Shown piece after piece: positions 34,483 through 42,655 of a stretch of 64,000 nt of DNA (position 1 is its first letter; each line of letters begins with the position of its first letter). The notes beneath the pieces were generated by a model. That model was not told where the DNA came from and made no database searches. It worked only from the letters and a program-made list of their open reading frames with translations. The translations under genes were made by a program, and so were the position numbers. Origin of the DNA: Sphingopyxis panaciterrulae (GTDB lineage: Bacteria; Pseudomonadota; Alphaproteobacteria; Sphingomonadales; Sphingomonadaceae); assembly GCF_014199295.1 (NCBI RefSeq), contig NZ_JACIJH010000005.1, positions 62,001-126,000 on the forward strand, given 5' to 3'.

Positions 34483-34749
34483 GAGCCTGATAACATGATT
34501 TTGACCCGCCGTGACGGAGCCGATTTTGGCCCAGTGCGAGGCGCGAGGAGGGAGCGATGCTGAGGCATCGTGACCGACGAGCAACGCGGCAATGGGCCAA
34601 AATCGGCCCGCCCCGCAGGGGTCGTCCTGTGAAGGGCGCCGGATTTCGTCGTGGGTCTTGCACGGGCCACCGGCCCGCGCGGCGCCCCGCTCCTCGCCGG
34701 CACCCTTCACAGGGCGATCACGACGGGTCAAAATCATGTTGTCAGGCTC
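34483..34749. repeat. Three-way-junction palindromic element, family B
   Basis: A 267 bp element with 32 bp terminal inverted repeats (34483-34514, 34718-34749; GAGCCTGAYAACATGATTTT..) with two mismatches. Two internal arms: 34519-34533 pairs perfectly with 34593-34607 (GCCGATTTTGGCCCA), and 34626-34636 with 34703-34713 (CCTGTGAAGGG). Arm and terminal sequences differ from family A, but the layout is the same and internal blocks GCGAGGAGG (34543) and CTCCTCGCCG (34690) are shared. It ends two bases before the tamA start codon. Confidence 0.9.
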
Positions 34750-34751
34750 CA

Positions 34752-37154
34752 ATGCGATATCTTGAAAAGCCTCGCGAATTTGACCGCCTGCCGCTCGTTG
34801 CCTTGCGGTCGTTGCTGATTCTGTCGGCTTCCTCGGTCTCGCTCTGTCTGGGCGTACCCGCGCAGGCGCAGTCGGCGGGACCTCCCGCTGCCGTCGAGCC
34901 GCCGCCGGTGGTGCGGACCATCGGGACCGACGGCACCGATATCGCCGCCCCGACCCCGCCGCCGCCCGACGTCCTGTTGCCCGACGTGGCCCCGATCATC
35001 GAGGACGAGGAATTCCGGGACGCGATTCCGCCGATCAGCGCGGAGGACGATCCCGAACTCGACCGTCCGCTCGAATCGATCGCCGATTTCGAGCGGCGAC
35101 AGGCCGAAGCCGCGGCGCGGCGCGGTCGCGGCAATGGCACTGCCGCCGACGGCACCGCCGCCGCGGATGCGCAAGGCGCTGCACCGCCGGAGGTCGATGG
35201 CACGCCGGTTCCCGCGCTGGCCGATGGCGATGCGGTCGAGGCGATCGGCGATGCGCCGATCGGTGACAGCGAGCTTGCCGCGCCACTGCCGCCGTTGGGC
35301 AGTTTCAACGTCGAGCCGGTCCAGTTCGCGGAACCCGAGGACGAGGGCCGCAACCGGACGATCCAGTACAGCCTGCAGGTCAACGGCCTCGCCGCGGCGG
35401 ACACTGCCACCGACGTCGATCTCGCCGACCTGTTCGACGATCTGTCGGCGCTCCGCGATGGCGACGGCAAGGCCGACAATATCGCGATGGTGCGCGCCCG
35501 CCTGTCCGCCGACGCCGAACTGATGCAGCGAATCCTGTCGTCCGAGGGTTTCTACGACGGGCGCGTCGACACGCGGATCGACCGCACGCCGGTCGCGAGC
35601 GAGGCGACGAAGGAGGCCGGTGATACCGAAGGGCGTCGCCGCGGCCGGCGCGGGCCGGTGGTCGCGGTCATCGACGTGACGCCGGGGCAGCGCTACAGCT
35701 TCGCGTCGATCGATATCCAGGCCGACCCGACCGTTCCGCCGACGCTGATCGAGGATAATTTCCCGCTGGCGGTTGGCGAGCCAATCGTTGCCCAGCGTGT
35801 TCAGGGGGCCGAGGCGGCGATCGCGCTCAAGCTGCCCGAGGAAGGCTATCCCTTCGCCAAGATCGGGCGGCGCGACATCCTGCTCGACGGCGCGACGGGG
35901 ATGGGCGACTATATGCTGCCGGTCGAGATCGGCCCGCGGGCGCGCTTCGGCGGCTTCGAGACGACCGGCGACCTCGCCTTCGATGTCGATCATGTCGCGA
36001 TCATGTCGCGCTTCAAGCGCGGCGACCTGTACGACAGTCGCAAGGCCGACGACCTGCGGCAGGCGATGGTCGCGACCGGACTCTTTTCGAACGTCGCGGT
36101 CGAACCGCAGCAGACCGGCGAGAGCGCCGGCGACGGCACCGAATATGTGACGATGAAGGTCACCCAGGATGCCGGCCCGCCGCGGACCATCGCCGCGACC
36201 GCGGGCTACGGCACCGGCGAGGGCATCCGCCTCGAGGGAAGCTGGACGCACCGCAACCTCTTTCCGCCTGAAGGCGCGCTGATCGTCCGCGGCGTCGCGG
36301 GCACGCAGGAGCAGGGGCTGGGGGTCACCCTTCGCCGCTCGAACGCCGGGCGCCGCGACCGCACCTTCGAGCTGGTGTCGGAGGCGAAACGCAGCAACTA
36401 TAATGCGTTCGAGGCGCTGACCGGCCGCGTCGGCGTGCGCTGGAGCTATGATTCGACGCCGCTGTGGCAGAAGAAGCTGACCTATGCCTATGGCGCCGAA
36501 CTCATCGCGACGAGCGAGGATGATTACGACTTCGCGCGCGGCGAGCGCGTCCGCGATTTCTATACCATTCTCGGCCTGACTGGCCAGGTCGGCATCGACC
36601 GGTCCGACAGCCTGCTCGATCCCACCAAGGGCTTCCGCATCACCGCGCTGGTCCAGCCCGAAGGGTCGCTGAGCGGCAAGTTCACGCCCTATGCGCGCAC
36701 GCGGCTCGATGTCAGCGGCTATTATCCGGTGACCGATAGCCTCGTTCTTGCGGGGCGCGTGCGTGTCGGATCGATCCTCGGCGCCTCGCGCGAGCGGCTC
36801 GCGCCGTCGCGGCGCTTCTACGCCGGCGGCGGCGGGTCGGTGCGCGGCTTCGGCTATCAGGAGCTGGGGCCGAAGGACCCCAATCTCGATCCCATCGGCG
36901 GCCGCAGCGTCAACGAAGCGGCGGTCGAGGCGCGCTATCGCTTCGGCAATTTCGGGGTCGTCGGCTTCCTTGATGCGGGCCAGGTCTATCGCGGCTCGAC
37001 CCCGACCTTTGCCGACCTGCGCTTCGGCGCCGGGATCGGCGCGCGCTATTACACCAATTTCGGGCCGATGCGCTTCGACGTCGCGACGCCGCTCGGTCGC
37101 CGGCCGGGTGAGGCGAAGATCGCCGTCTATGTGTCGATCGGGCAGGCTTTCTGA
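34752..37154 (+). CDS. tamA: Outer-membrane assembly protein TamA (Omp85 family)
   Basis: An 800-residue Omp85 protein; with TamB it helps insert outer-membrane proteins. After a signal peptide (ending VPAQAQ, about 39) there is an unusual ~170-residue acidic, Pro/Ala-rich stretch (VEPPPVV, PTPPPPD, GNGTAADGTAAAD), then POTRA-like domains (about 240-460) and a 16-strand barrel carrying the GGGGSVRGFGYQ (VRGF) motif. Strands end with VYVSIGQAF. The ATG lies 2 bases after a palindromic element with no Shine-Dalgarno, so the start is somewhat uncertain. tamB overlaps by ATGA. Confidence 0.9.
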   Translation: MRYLEKPREFDRLPLVALRSLLILSASSVSLCLGVPAQAQSAGPPAAVEPPPVVRTIGTDGTDIAAPTPPPPDVLLPDVAPIIEDEEFRDAIPPISAEDDPELDRPLESIADFERRQAEAAARRGRGNGTAADGTAAADAQGAAPPEVDGTPVPALADGDAVEAIGDAPIGDSELAAPLPPLGSFNVEPVQFAEPEDEGRNRTIQYSLQVNGLAAADTATDVDLADLFDDLSALRDGDGKADNIAMVRARLSADAELMQRILSSEGFYDGRVDTRIDRTPVASEATKEAGDTEGRRRGRRGPVVAVIDVTPGQRYSFASIDIQADPTVPPTLIEDNFPLAVGEPIVAQRVQGAEAAIALKLPEEGYPFAKIGRRDILLDGATGMGDYMLPVEIGPRARFGGFETTGDLAFDVDHVAIMSRFKRGDLYDSRKADDLRQAMVATGLFSNVAVEPQQTGESAGDGTEYVTMKVTQDAGPPRTIAATAGYGTGEGIRLEGSWTHRNLFPPEGALIVRGVAGTQEQGLGVTLRRSNAGRRDRTFELVSEAKRSNYNAFEALTGRVGVRWSYDSTPLWQKKLTYAYGAELIATSEDDYDFARGERVRDFYTILGLTGQVGIDRSDSLLDPTKGFRITALVQPEGSLSGKFTPYARTRLDVSGYYPVTDSLVLAGRVRVGSILGASRERLAPSRRFYAGGGGSVRGFGYQELGPKDPNLDPIGGRSVNEAAVEARYRFGNFGVVGFLDAGQVYRGSTPTFADLRFGAGIGARYYTNFGPMRFDVATPLGRRPGEAKIAVYVSIGQAF

Positions 37155-40100
37155 TGGCGGGGGACACGCCCTTCGACGCCGAGGGCGAGGCGGTGGCCGC
37201 CCCGAATCCCTGGCCGCGCCGCCTCGCGCGCTGGATCGGCATCGCGCTGCTTGGGCTCGTCGCACTCGTCGCGCTATTCCTGATCGGCCTCAACAGCGAC
37301 GCGGGGCGCCGTTTCGTGGTCACCCAGATCGAGAAATATGAATTCGAGAACGGGATGAAGATCGGCATCGGCCGCCTCGACGGCTCGCTCTATGGCAAGA
37401 TGATCGTGCGCGACTTTTCGCTGGCCGATCCCAAGGGGCGTTTCCTGACCTCGCCCGAATTGCGGATCGACTGGCGGCCCTTTGCCTTTCTGTCGAACCA
37501 TGTCGATGTGCGCTCGGCGACCGCGCAGCGGATCAATGTCCTGCGGCTCCCCGAATTCAAGCCGGTGCCCGACACCGGCGAGCCGCTGCTTCCCGATATC
37601 GACATCGACGTCGCAAAGCTGCAGGTCGACCGGATCGTCTTCGCCCCCGCCGTTGCCGGCGAGCGGCAGGAGGCGCGGCTTTCGGGCAAGATCGCGATCG
37701 CCGACCGCCGCGCGCAGGTGAGCGCCGACGCCGCCACGATCGGCGCCGATGCGAAGGGCGACACGTTGAAGCTGTTGCTCGATGCGGTGCCCGAGCGGAA
37801 CCGGCTCGCCATGACGCTGGACCTGAAGGCGCCGCAGGACGGGGTGCTCGCAGCGATGGGCGGCTTCACCGAACCGCTCGCCGCGAAACTCGACGGGCGC
37901 GGTGACTGGACGAAATGGGATGGCCGCCTGACCGCCGACCTGGGCGCGCAGCCGCTCGCGCGCGTTACGCTTGCCGCGCGCGACGGCACCTTCACTGCGA
38001 AAGGGACGACGCAGGCTTCGCGCCTGTTCGGGGGATCGACGGCGTCGCTGCTCGGGCCGCAAACCGACCTCGATCTCACCGCGCGGCTCGCCGAGCGCAA
38101 GGCCGATCTCGACGGGCGCGTGTCGTCCGACGCCTTCCGCCTAGGGATCAGCGGCGGGCTCGATCTGGGAGAGAGTCGCTACGACGGGCTCCAACTCGCC
38201 TTCGTCCTGCTGCGTCCCGGCGCGATCGCGCCCGCGGTGCGCGGCAATGGCGTGCGCGCGAGCGCGCGGCTCGACGGCGCCTTCGCGATGCCGACGGTCG
38301 ATTATCGCGCCGATGCCAAGACGCTCGCCTTCAACGATATCGTCGTCGAGACGCTGAGCCTCGCGGGCAAGGCGCGGGTCGATGCCGACCAGATCCTCGT
38401 CCCGGTCGCCGGGCGCGCGGCGCGCATCCGCGGGCTCGACACGGTCGCCGGTGGCACGCTCACTGCGGTGCGCCTCGACGGCGACCTTGCCTATGCGGAC
38501 GGCCGCATCCTCAGCGACAATCTGCGCCTGCGCTCGCCGCGCATCGACGCGAAGGCGATCATCGTCGCCGACCTGAACAAGGGCTTCTACACCGGCGCCA
38601 TCGACGGGCGGGTCAATAATTACCGCATCGAAAGCGTCGGCCTGTTCAACATCGACACGAACATGGACCTGAAGACCGCGCCGCGCGGCGGCTTCGAGAT
38701 CGCCGGCAACGTCCGCGCGCGTTCGACGCAACTCTTCAACACCGGCGTGCGCGATCTGCTCGGAGGCAATGCGGTGACCACCGCGGCCATCCGCTACGGC
38801 ACCGATGGCATCGTGCGCTTCAGCCAGTTGCGGCTGACCGCGCCGCGGCTGCGCGTAACCAGCGGGCAGGGGAGTTATTCGCCCGACGGTCGCATTCAGC
38901 TCGCGGCGCGCGCGACCTCGCAGGATTACGGTCCGCTCGGGGTCGAGGTGGCGGGGACGATCAGCGATCCGCGCGCGATCCTGCGCGCCGAACGCCCCGG
39001 CCTCGGCATCGGGCTCGTAAACCTCGAAGCGCGGCTGACGGGAGCGCCCAATGGTTATCGCCTCGCGGCGACCGGCGGGACCGACTACGGGCCGCTGTCG
39101 GCCGACGTCGTGCTGCTGACCGCCGCCGGCCCGCTGACGATCGACGTCGAGCGCGCCGACCTGTCGGGGATCGGCATGAAGGGCCGGCTCGTGCAGAGCG
39201 AGGCGGGGCCGTTCGTCGGGCGCCTCGACGCGGCGGGACAGGGGCTGGGCGGCCTGATCCGCCTGAGCGCCGATGGCGCCTATCAGGCCGCGGCGATCAA
39301 TATCCGCGCCAACAACGTCAGCTTGCCCGGCGCGGCCGGGCTCAATGTCGGGTCGGCGGTCGTCGATGCCGACGTCACGCTTTACGAACAGCCGCGCGTC
39401 GTCGCCGACATCCAGCTCGCGCAAACCCACGTCCGCAGCGTCGACATCGCGGTCGGCCGGGTGAAGATCGACTATCGGAACGGCAGCGGTCAGGCGCAGG
39501 CGCTGGTTGAGGGGACGAGCGGCGTACCGTTCCGCGTCGCGGTCAACGCGCAGCTCCAGCCCGACCTCTGGCGCGCGGCGGTACAGGGCCGCGCCACCGG
39601 TATTTCGTTCAAGACCGAAGCGCCCGCGCGCATCGTCCCCGGCGCCGACGGCTATGAACTGCTGCCGACGACGGTCGATCTCGGCCGCGGCAGCAGCGCG
39701 CGGCTGGCGGGCAAGTTCGGCGACGGCATCATCCTCCAGAGCCGGCTCGAACGGGTCAATATGGCGCTGCTCAACGCGGTCTATCCCGACATGGGGCTCG
39801 GTGGCCGCGCGACCGGCAGCCTCGATTTCGAGCAGACGAGCGCCGACGCCTTCCCGCGCGCCGATGCACGGCTGACGATCAACAATTTCACCCGCACCAC
39901 CGCCGCTCTTGTCAGCGAACCGGTCGACATCAATGTCGCCGGCAAGCTGCTGCCCGATGGCGGCGAGGTGCGCGCGGTGATGCGCGAGCGCGGCAGCGTC
40001 ATCGGCCGGCTGCAGGCATCGCTGCGCCCGGTGGGACCGGGGGCGGGAAGCTGGACCGAGCGATTGCAGGCGGCGCCGCTGAGCGGGGGCATCCGCTACA

Positions 40101-41386
40101 ACGGCCCGGCTGAAACGCTCTTCTCCTTCGCCGGCATGCCCGATCAGCGCGTTGGCGGACCGGTCGCGGTCGCCGCCGATTTCAGTTGCCGCGTTTTCGA
40201 CCCCTGTCTCGACGGCGTGATCCGCGGGCGCGGCATGACCTACGAGAATCAGACCTATGGCACGCGGCTGACCGACATGGTCGTCGATGGCCGCTTCACC
40301 GGCAACCGGCTCGAAATCGACAAGCTGACCGCGACGGCGGGCGACGGTAGCCTGCAGGCCAGCGGCTATGTCAGCCTCGCCGCCGCCGACGGCTATCCGA
40401 TGAATATCAGCGCAAAATTGGACAATGCGCGGCTCGCGCGCAGCGACAATATCGGCGCGCGCGCGACCGGCACGCTGAAGCTCGAAAAGGTCGCCGGACA
40501 GGCGGCGCTGCTATCGGGGGATTTGCGTCTGCCCGAGACGCGCTATCGCATCGTGCGCGAGGGCGCGGCCGAGGTGCCGGTGCTGCGCGGGGTGCGCCGC
40601 AAGCCGCCTGCGGGCCGCCCGCGCATTTCGGGCGACGGCTTCGCCGCAGCGCGCGGCACGCTGTTCGACCTGCTCCGCCTCGACGTTCACTTGCGCGCGG
40701 GCGACCAGATCTATGTCACCGGCATGGGGCTGGAATCCGAATGGCAAGCCGACATCACGCTCGGCGGCACGACGTCGGCACCGCGCGTGACCGGCGAGAT
40801 CGATCTGGTGCGCGGCACCCTGGGCTTCGCGGGTCGATCCTTCGACCTCGAGGAAGGGAAGGTCACCTTCCCGACCGGCGATGCCTATGACCCGTCGATC
40901 CAGCTCCTCGCCACCGACACGATCGAGACGGTGACCGTCAACGTTAATGTCTCGGGCCGCGCGATGAATCCGCAGGTCACCTTCTCCAGCGTTCCGGGCC
41001 TGCCGCAGGACGAGATCGTCTCGCGCATCCTGTTCGGCGATTCGATCACCTCGCTCTCGCCGTTGCAGGCAGTGCAGCTCGCCTCGTCACTCAATGCGCT
41101 GCGCGGCGGTGGTGGCGGCGGATTGAGCCCGCTCGGCACGCTGCAGTCGGCGACCGGCATCGACCGGCTGCGCATCCTGGGGCCCGACGACACGCAGGGG
41201 CGCGGCACCGCGCTCGCCGCCGGGCAATATATTTCGGACGACATCTATATCGAGGTCATCACCGACGCGCGCGGCTATACCGCCACCCAGCTCGAGATCA
41301 GCCTGACGCGCGCGCTGTCGATCCTCAGCCAGGCGGGCGGATCGGGGCAGTCGAACCTGTCGGTCCGGTACCGCAAGGATTACTGA
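37154..41386 (+). CDS. tamB: Translocation and assembly module protein TamB
   Basis: A 1410-residue AsmA-like envelope protein: cytoplasmic N-terminus, one membrane helix (about 26-44, WIGIALLGLVALVALFLIG), then a long beta-taco periplasmic groove and a C-terminal TamB/DUF490 domain. That domain includes TGEIDLVRGTLGFAGRSFDL-like text and the FGDSITSLSPLQAVQLASS block. It bridges the inner membrane to TamA and is implicated in phospholipid transport and OMP assembly. It overlaps tamA by 4 bases and the following small lipoprotein by 1 base. Confidence 0.95.
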   Translation: MAGDTPFDAEGEAVAAPNPWPRRLARWIGIALLGLVALVALFLIGLNSDAGRRFVVTQIEKYEFENGMKIGIGRLDGSLYGKMIVRDFSLADPKGRFLTSPELRIDWRPFAFLSNHVDVRSATAQRINVLRLPEFKPVPDTGEPLLPDIDIDVAKLQVDRIVFAPAVAGERQEARLSGKIAIADRRAQVSADAATIGADAKGDTLKLLLDAVPERNRLAMTLDLKAPQDGVLAAMGGFTEPLAAKLDGRGDWTKWDGRLTADLGAQPLARVTLAARDGTFTAKGTTQASRLFGGSTASLLGPQTDLDLTARLAERKADLDGRVSSDAFRLGISGGLDLGESRYDGLQLAFVLLRPGAIAPAVRGNGVRASARLDGAFAMPTVDYRADAKTLAFNDIVVETLSLAGKARVDADQILVPVAGRAARIRGLDTVAGGTLTAVRLDGDLAYADGRILSDNLRLRSPRIDAKAIIVADLNKGFYTGAIDGRVNNYRIESVGLFNIDTNMDLKTAPRGGFEIAGNVRARSTQLFNTGVRDLLGGNAVTTAAIRYGTDGIVRFSQLRLTAPRLRVTSGQGSYSPDGRIQLAARATSQDYGPLGVEVAGTISDPRAILRAERPGLGIGLVNLEARLTGAPNGYRLAATGGTDYGPLSADVVLLTAAGPLTIDVERADLSGIGMKGRLVQSEAGPFVGRLDAAGQGLGGLIRLSADGAYQAAAINIRANNVSLPGAAGLNVGSAVVDADVTLYEQPRVVADIQLAQTHVRSVDIAVGRVKIDYRNGSGQAQALVEGTSGVPFRVAVNAQLQPDLWRAAVQGRATGISFKTEAPARIVPGADGYELLPTTVDLGRGSSARLAGKFGDGIILQSRLERVNMALLNAVYPDMGLGGRATGSLDFEQTSADAFPRADARLTINNFTRTTAALVSEPVDINVAGKLLPDGGEVRAVMRERGSVIGRLQASLRPVGPGAGSWTERLQAAPLSGGIRYNGPAETLFSFAGMPDQRVGGPVAVAADFSCRVFDPCLDGVIRGRGMTYENQTYGTRLTDMVVDGRFTGNRLEIDKLTATAGDGSLQASGYVSLAAADGYPMNISAKLDNARLARSDNIGARATGTLKLEKVAGQAALLSGDLRLPETRYRIVREGAAEVPVLRGVRRKPPAGRPRISGDGFAAARGTLFDLLRLDVHLRAGDQIYVTGMGLESEWQADITLGGTTSAPRVTGEIDLVRGTLGFAGRSFDLEEGKVTFPTGDAYDPSIQLLATDTIETVTVNVNVSGRAMNPQVTFSSVPGLPQDEIVSRILFGDSITSLSPLQAVQLASSLNALRGGGGGGLSPLGTLQSATGIDRLRILGPDDTQGRGTALAAGQYISDDIYIEVITDARGYTATQLEISLTRALSILSQAGGSGQSNLSVRYRKDY

Positions 41387-41580
41387 TGCGCCGCGCCGCG
41401 TTCCTGCTGCCGTTGCTGATTCTGGCCGCGTGCAAGGAGGAACCCGATTTCGACACCCGCTACGACAAGGCGGCGAAGGAGATCGAGGCGCGGGCGAAGG
41501 CGATGGACGCGGAGATCGCGAAAGCGAATGCCGATGCGGGGACGGCGGGCGAGGGCGAAGAAAAGGCCCGCAAACCCTGA
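41386..41580 (+). CDS. Small lipoprotein downstream of tamB
   Basis: A 64-residue protein with a lipobox LILAAC (Cys16) after a short basic/hydrophobic signal, then a charged, Ala/Lys/Glu-rich helix (KAAKEIEARAKAMDAEIAKANA) that should form a coiled coil. It starts on the last base of the tamB stop codon, so co-translation is likely and a role with TamAB is plausible but unproven. No recognised family. Confidence 0.75.
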   Translation: MRRAAFLLPLLILAACKEEPDFDTRYDKAAKEIEARAKAMDAEIAKANADAGTAGEGEEKARKP

Positions 41581-41584
41581 TCTA

Positions 41585-41847
41585 ATACCAAGGTGCGGTG
41601 ATCTTGACCGATGAGGATTGCCAGTCCCGCTTGCTGGCGAGGAGGAGCGGAAGCGGCGATGTGGTTCATCGCTGCGACGCGCCGACGCGGTCCAGCGGGC
41701 GGGACTGGCAACCCGGCGGGCGGTTTCTGGCGGCTCTCGGACAGCGTCGCCTGCTTGGGACGATGAACCACATCGTCCCGGCGCAGCCTCCTCGCCGAGA
41801 ACCGCCAGAAACCGTCCTCATCGGTCAAGATCACCGCACCTTGGTAT
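41585..41847. repeat. Three-way-junction palindromic element, family A copy 2
   Basis: 263 bp, near-identical to 5083-5344 (a few substitutions and one base gained near 41770). The 33 bp terminal repeats (41585-41617, 41815-41847) are perfect, as are both internal arms. In this copy the GATGTGGTTCATC block of arm one has an exact inverted match in arm two. It lies 4 bases after the small lipoprotein and about 40 bases before the Mn riboswitch. Confidence 0.93.
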
Positions 41848-41887
41848 AAATCCTTGCAACATTGCAATTCGCCGTCTACCGCCGCCC

Positions 41888-42006
41888 GGTCATCTGGGGA
41901 GTAGCCAGCCGCCGCACGCACGCGGCGGGCCGCCGCGTCAACATACTCGGTCGAGAGGCCGTGGTGCGGTGGAAGCGGGAGCACCGCTTGGGCGAGACCA
42001 ATGGCA
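41888..42006 (+). promoter_or_regulatory. yybP-ykoY (manganese) riboswitch
   Basis: Carries the conserved pieces in order: CTGGGGAGTAGCCAG (41894-41908), CGTCAACATACTCGG (41936-41950) with the metal-site loop, and GGCGAGACCAATG (41991-42003). It lies directly upstream of a UPF0016/GDT1 manganese exporter gene, the usual partner. The downstream terminator indicates that Mn2+ binding relieves termination and turns the exporter on. Confidence 0.92.
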
Positions 42007-42020
42007 TCGCACCTTCGTCC

Positions 42021-42080
42021 GGGCCGGGCGGCGGGTATGATGTCCGTTGGAATCGCGAGCCGCCCGGCCCCGGAGTTTTT
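42021..42080 (+). terminator. Riboswitch-controlled intrinsic terminator
   Basis: Stem GGGCCGGGCGGC (42021-42032) pairs with GCCGCCCGGCCC (42059-42070), followed by GGAGTTTTT. It stands right after the Mn riboswitch, and the only Shine-Dalgarno (CGGAG) for the exporter lies at its foot. Formation would therefore block both transcription and translation; an antiterminator with the riboswitch 3' side is expected. Confidence 0.82.
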
Positions 42081-42081
42081 C

Positions 42082-42654
42082 ATGGAAGTCCTGCTCACCT
42101 CGACCGCGGTGGTCGCGCTCGCCGAGATCGGCGACAAGACGCAGCTCCTCGCGATACTGCTCGCGACGCGGTTCCGGCGGCCGACGCCGATCATCCTCGG
42201 CATATTGGTGGCGACGCTTGCCAACCATGCGCTCGCGGCGCTGCTTGGCGCGCAGGCGGCCGCCTTTTTCGACAGCCCGATCTTCCGCTATGCCATCGGT
42301 GCTTCCTTCGTGGCGATGGCGGCGTGGACGCTGATTCCGGACAACCTCGATGAGGAAGAGGCTCCCGCTCCGCGTTTCGGCGCTTTCCTGACGACGCTGG
42401 TCGCCTTCTTCCTCGTCGAGATGGGTGACAAGACGCAGGTCGCGACGATCGCCCTCGGCGCGCGCTTCCACGATGTGATCGCGGTGACGGCGGGGACGAC
42501 GCTCGGCATGATGATCGCGAATGTGCCGGCGATCTTCCTGGGGCACGAACTGTTGAAGCGCGTCGATCTCGCCAAGGTGCGCCTTGTCGCCGCGGCGCTG
42601 TTCCTGGCGATCGGCCTGTGGGTGCTCGCGCAGACGGCCGGCTGGTTCGGCTAG
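42082..42654 (+). CDS. Mn2+ exporter, GDT1/UPF0016 (MneA-like) family
   Basis: A 190-residue inner-membrane cation transporter with six helices and the two hallmark motifs EIGDKTQ (15-21) and EMGDKTQ (113-119). Family members export Mn2+ (MneA, MntX) or exchange Ca2+/Mn2+ for H+. Control by the adjacent manganese riboswitch and terminator supports Mn export. The ATG at 42082 follows a GGAG site; upstream in-frame ATGs fall inside the riboswitch and are unlikely. Convergent with galE, stops one base apart. Confidence 0.93.
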   Translation: MEVLLTSTAVVALAEIGDKTQLLAILLATRFRRPTPIILGILVATLANHALAALLGAQAAAFFDSPIFRYAIGASFVAMAAWTLIPDNLDEEEAPAPRFGAFLTTLVAFFLVEMGDKTQVATIALGARFHDVIAVTAGTTLGMMIANVPAIFLGHELLKRVDLAKVRLVAAALFLAIGLWVLAQTAGWFG

Positions 42655-42655
42655 G

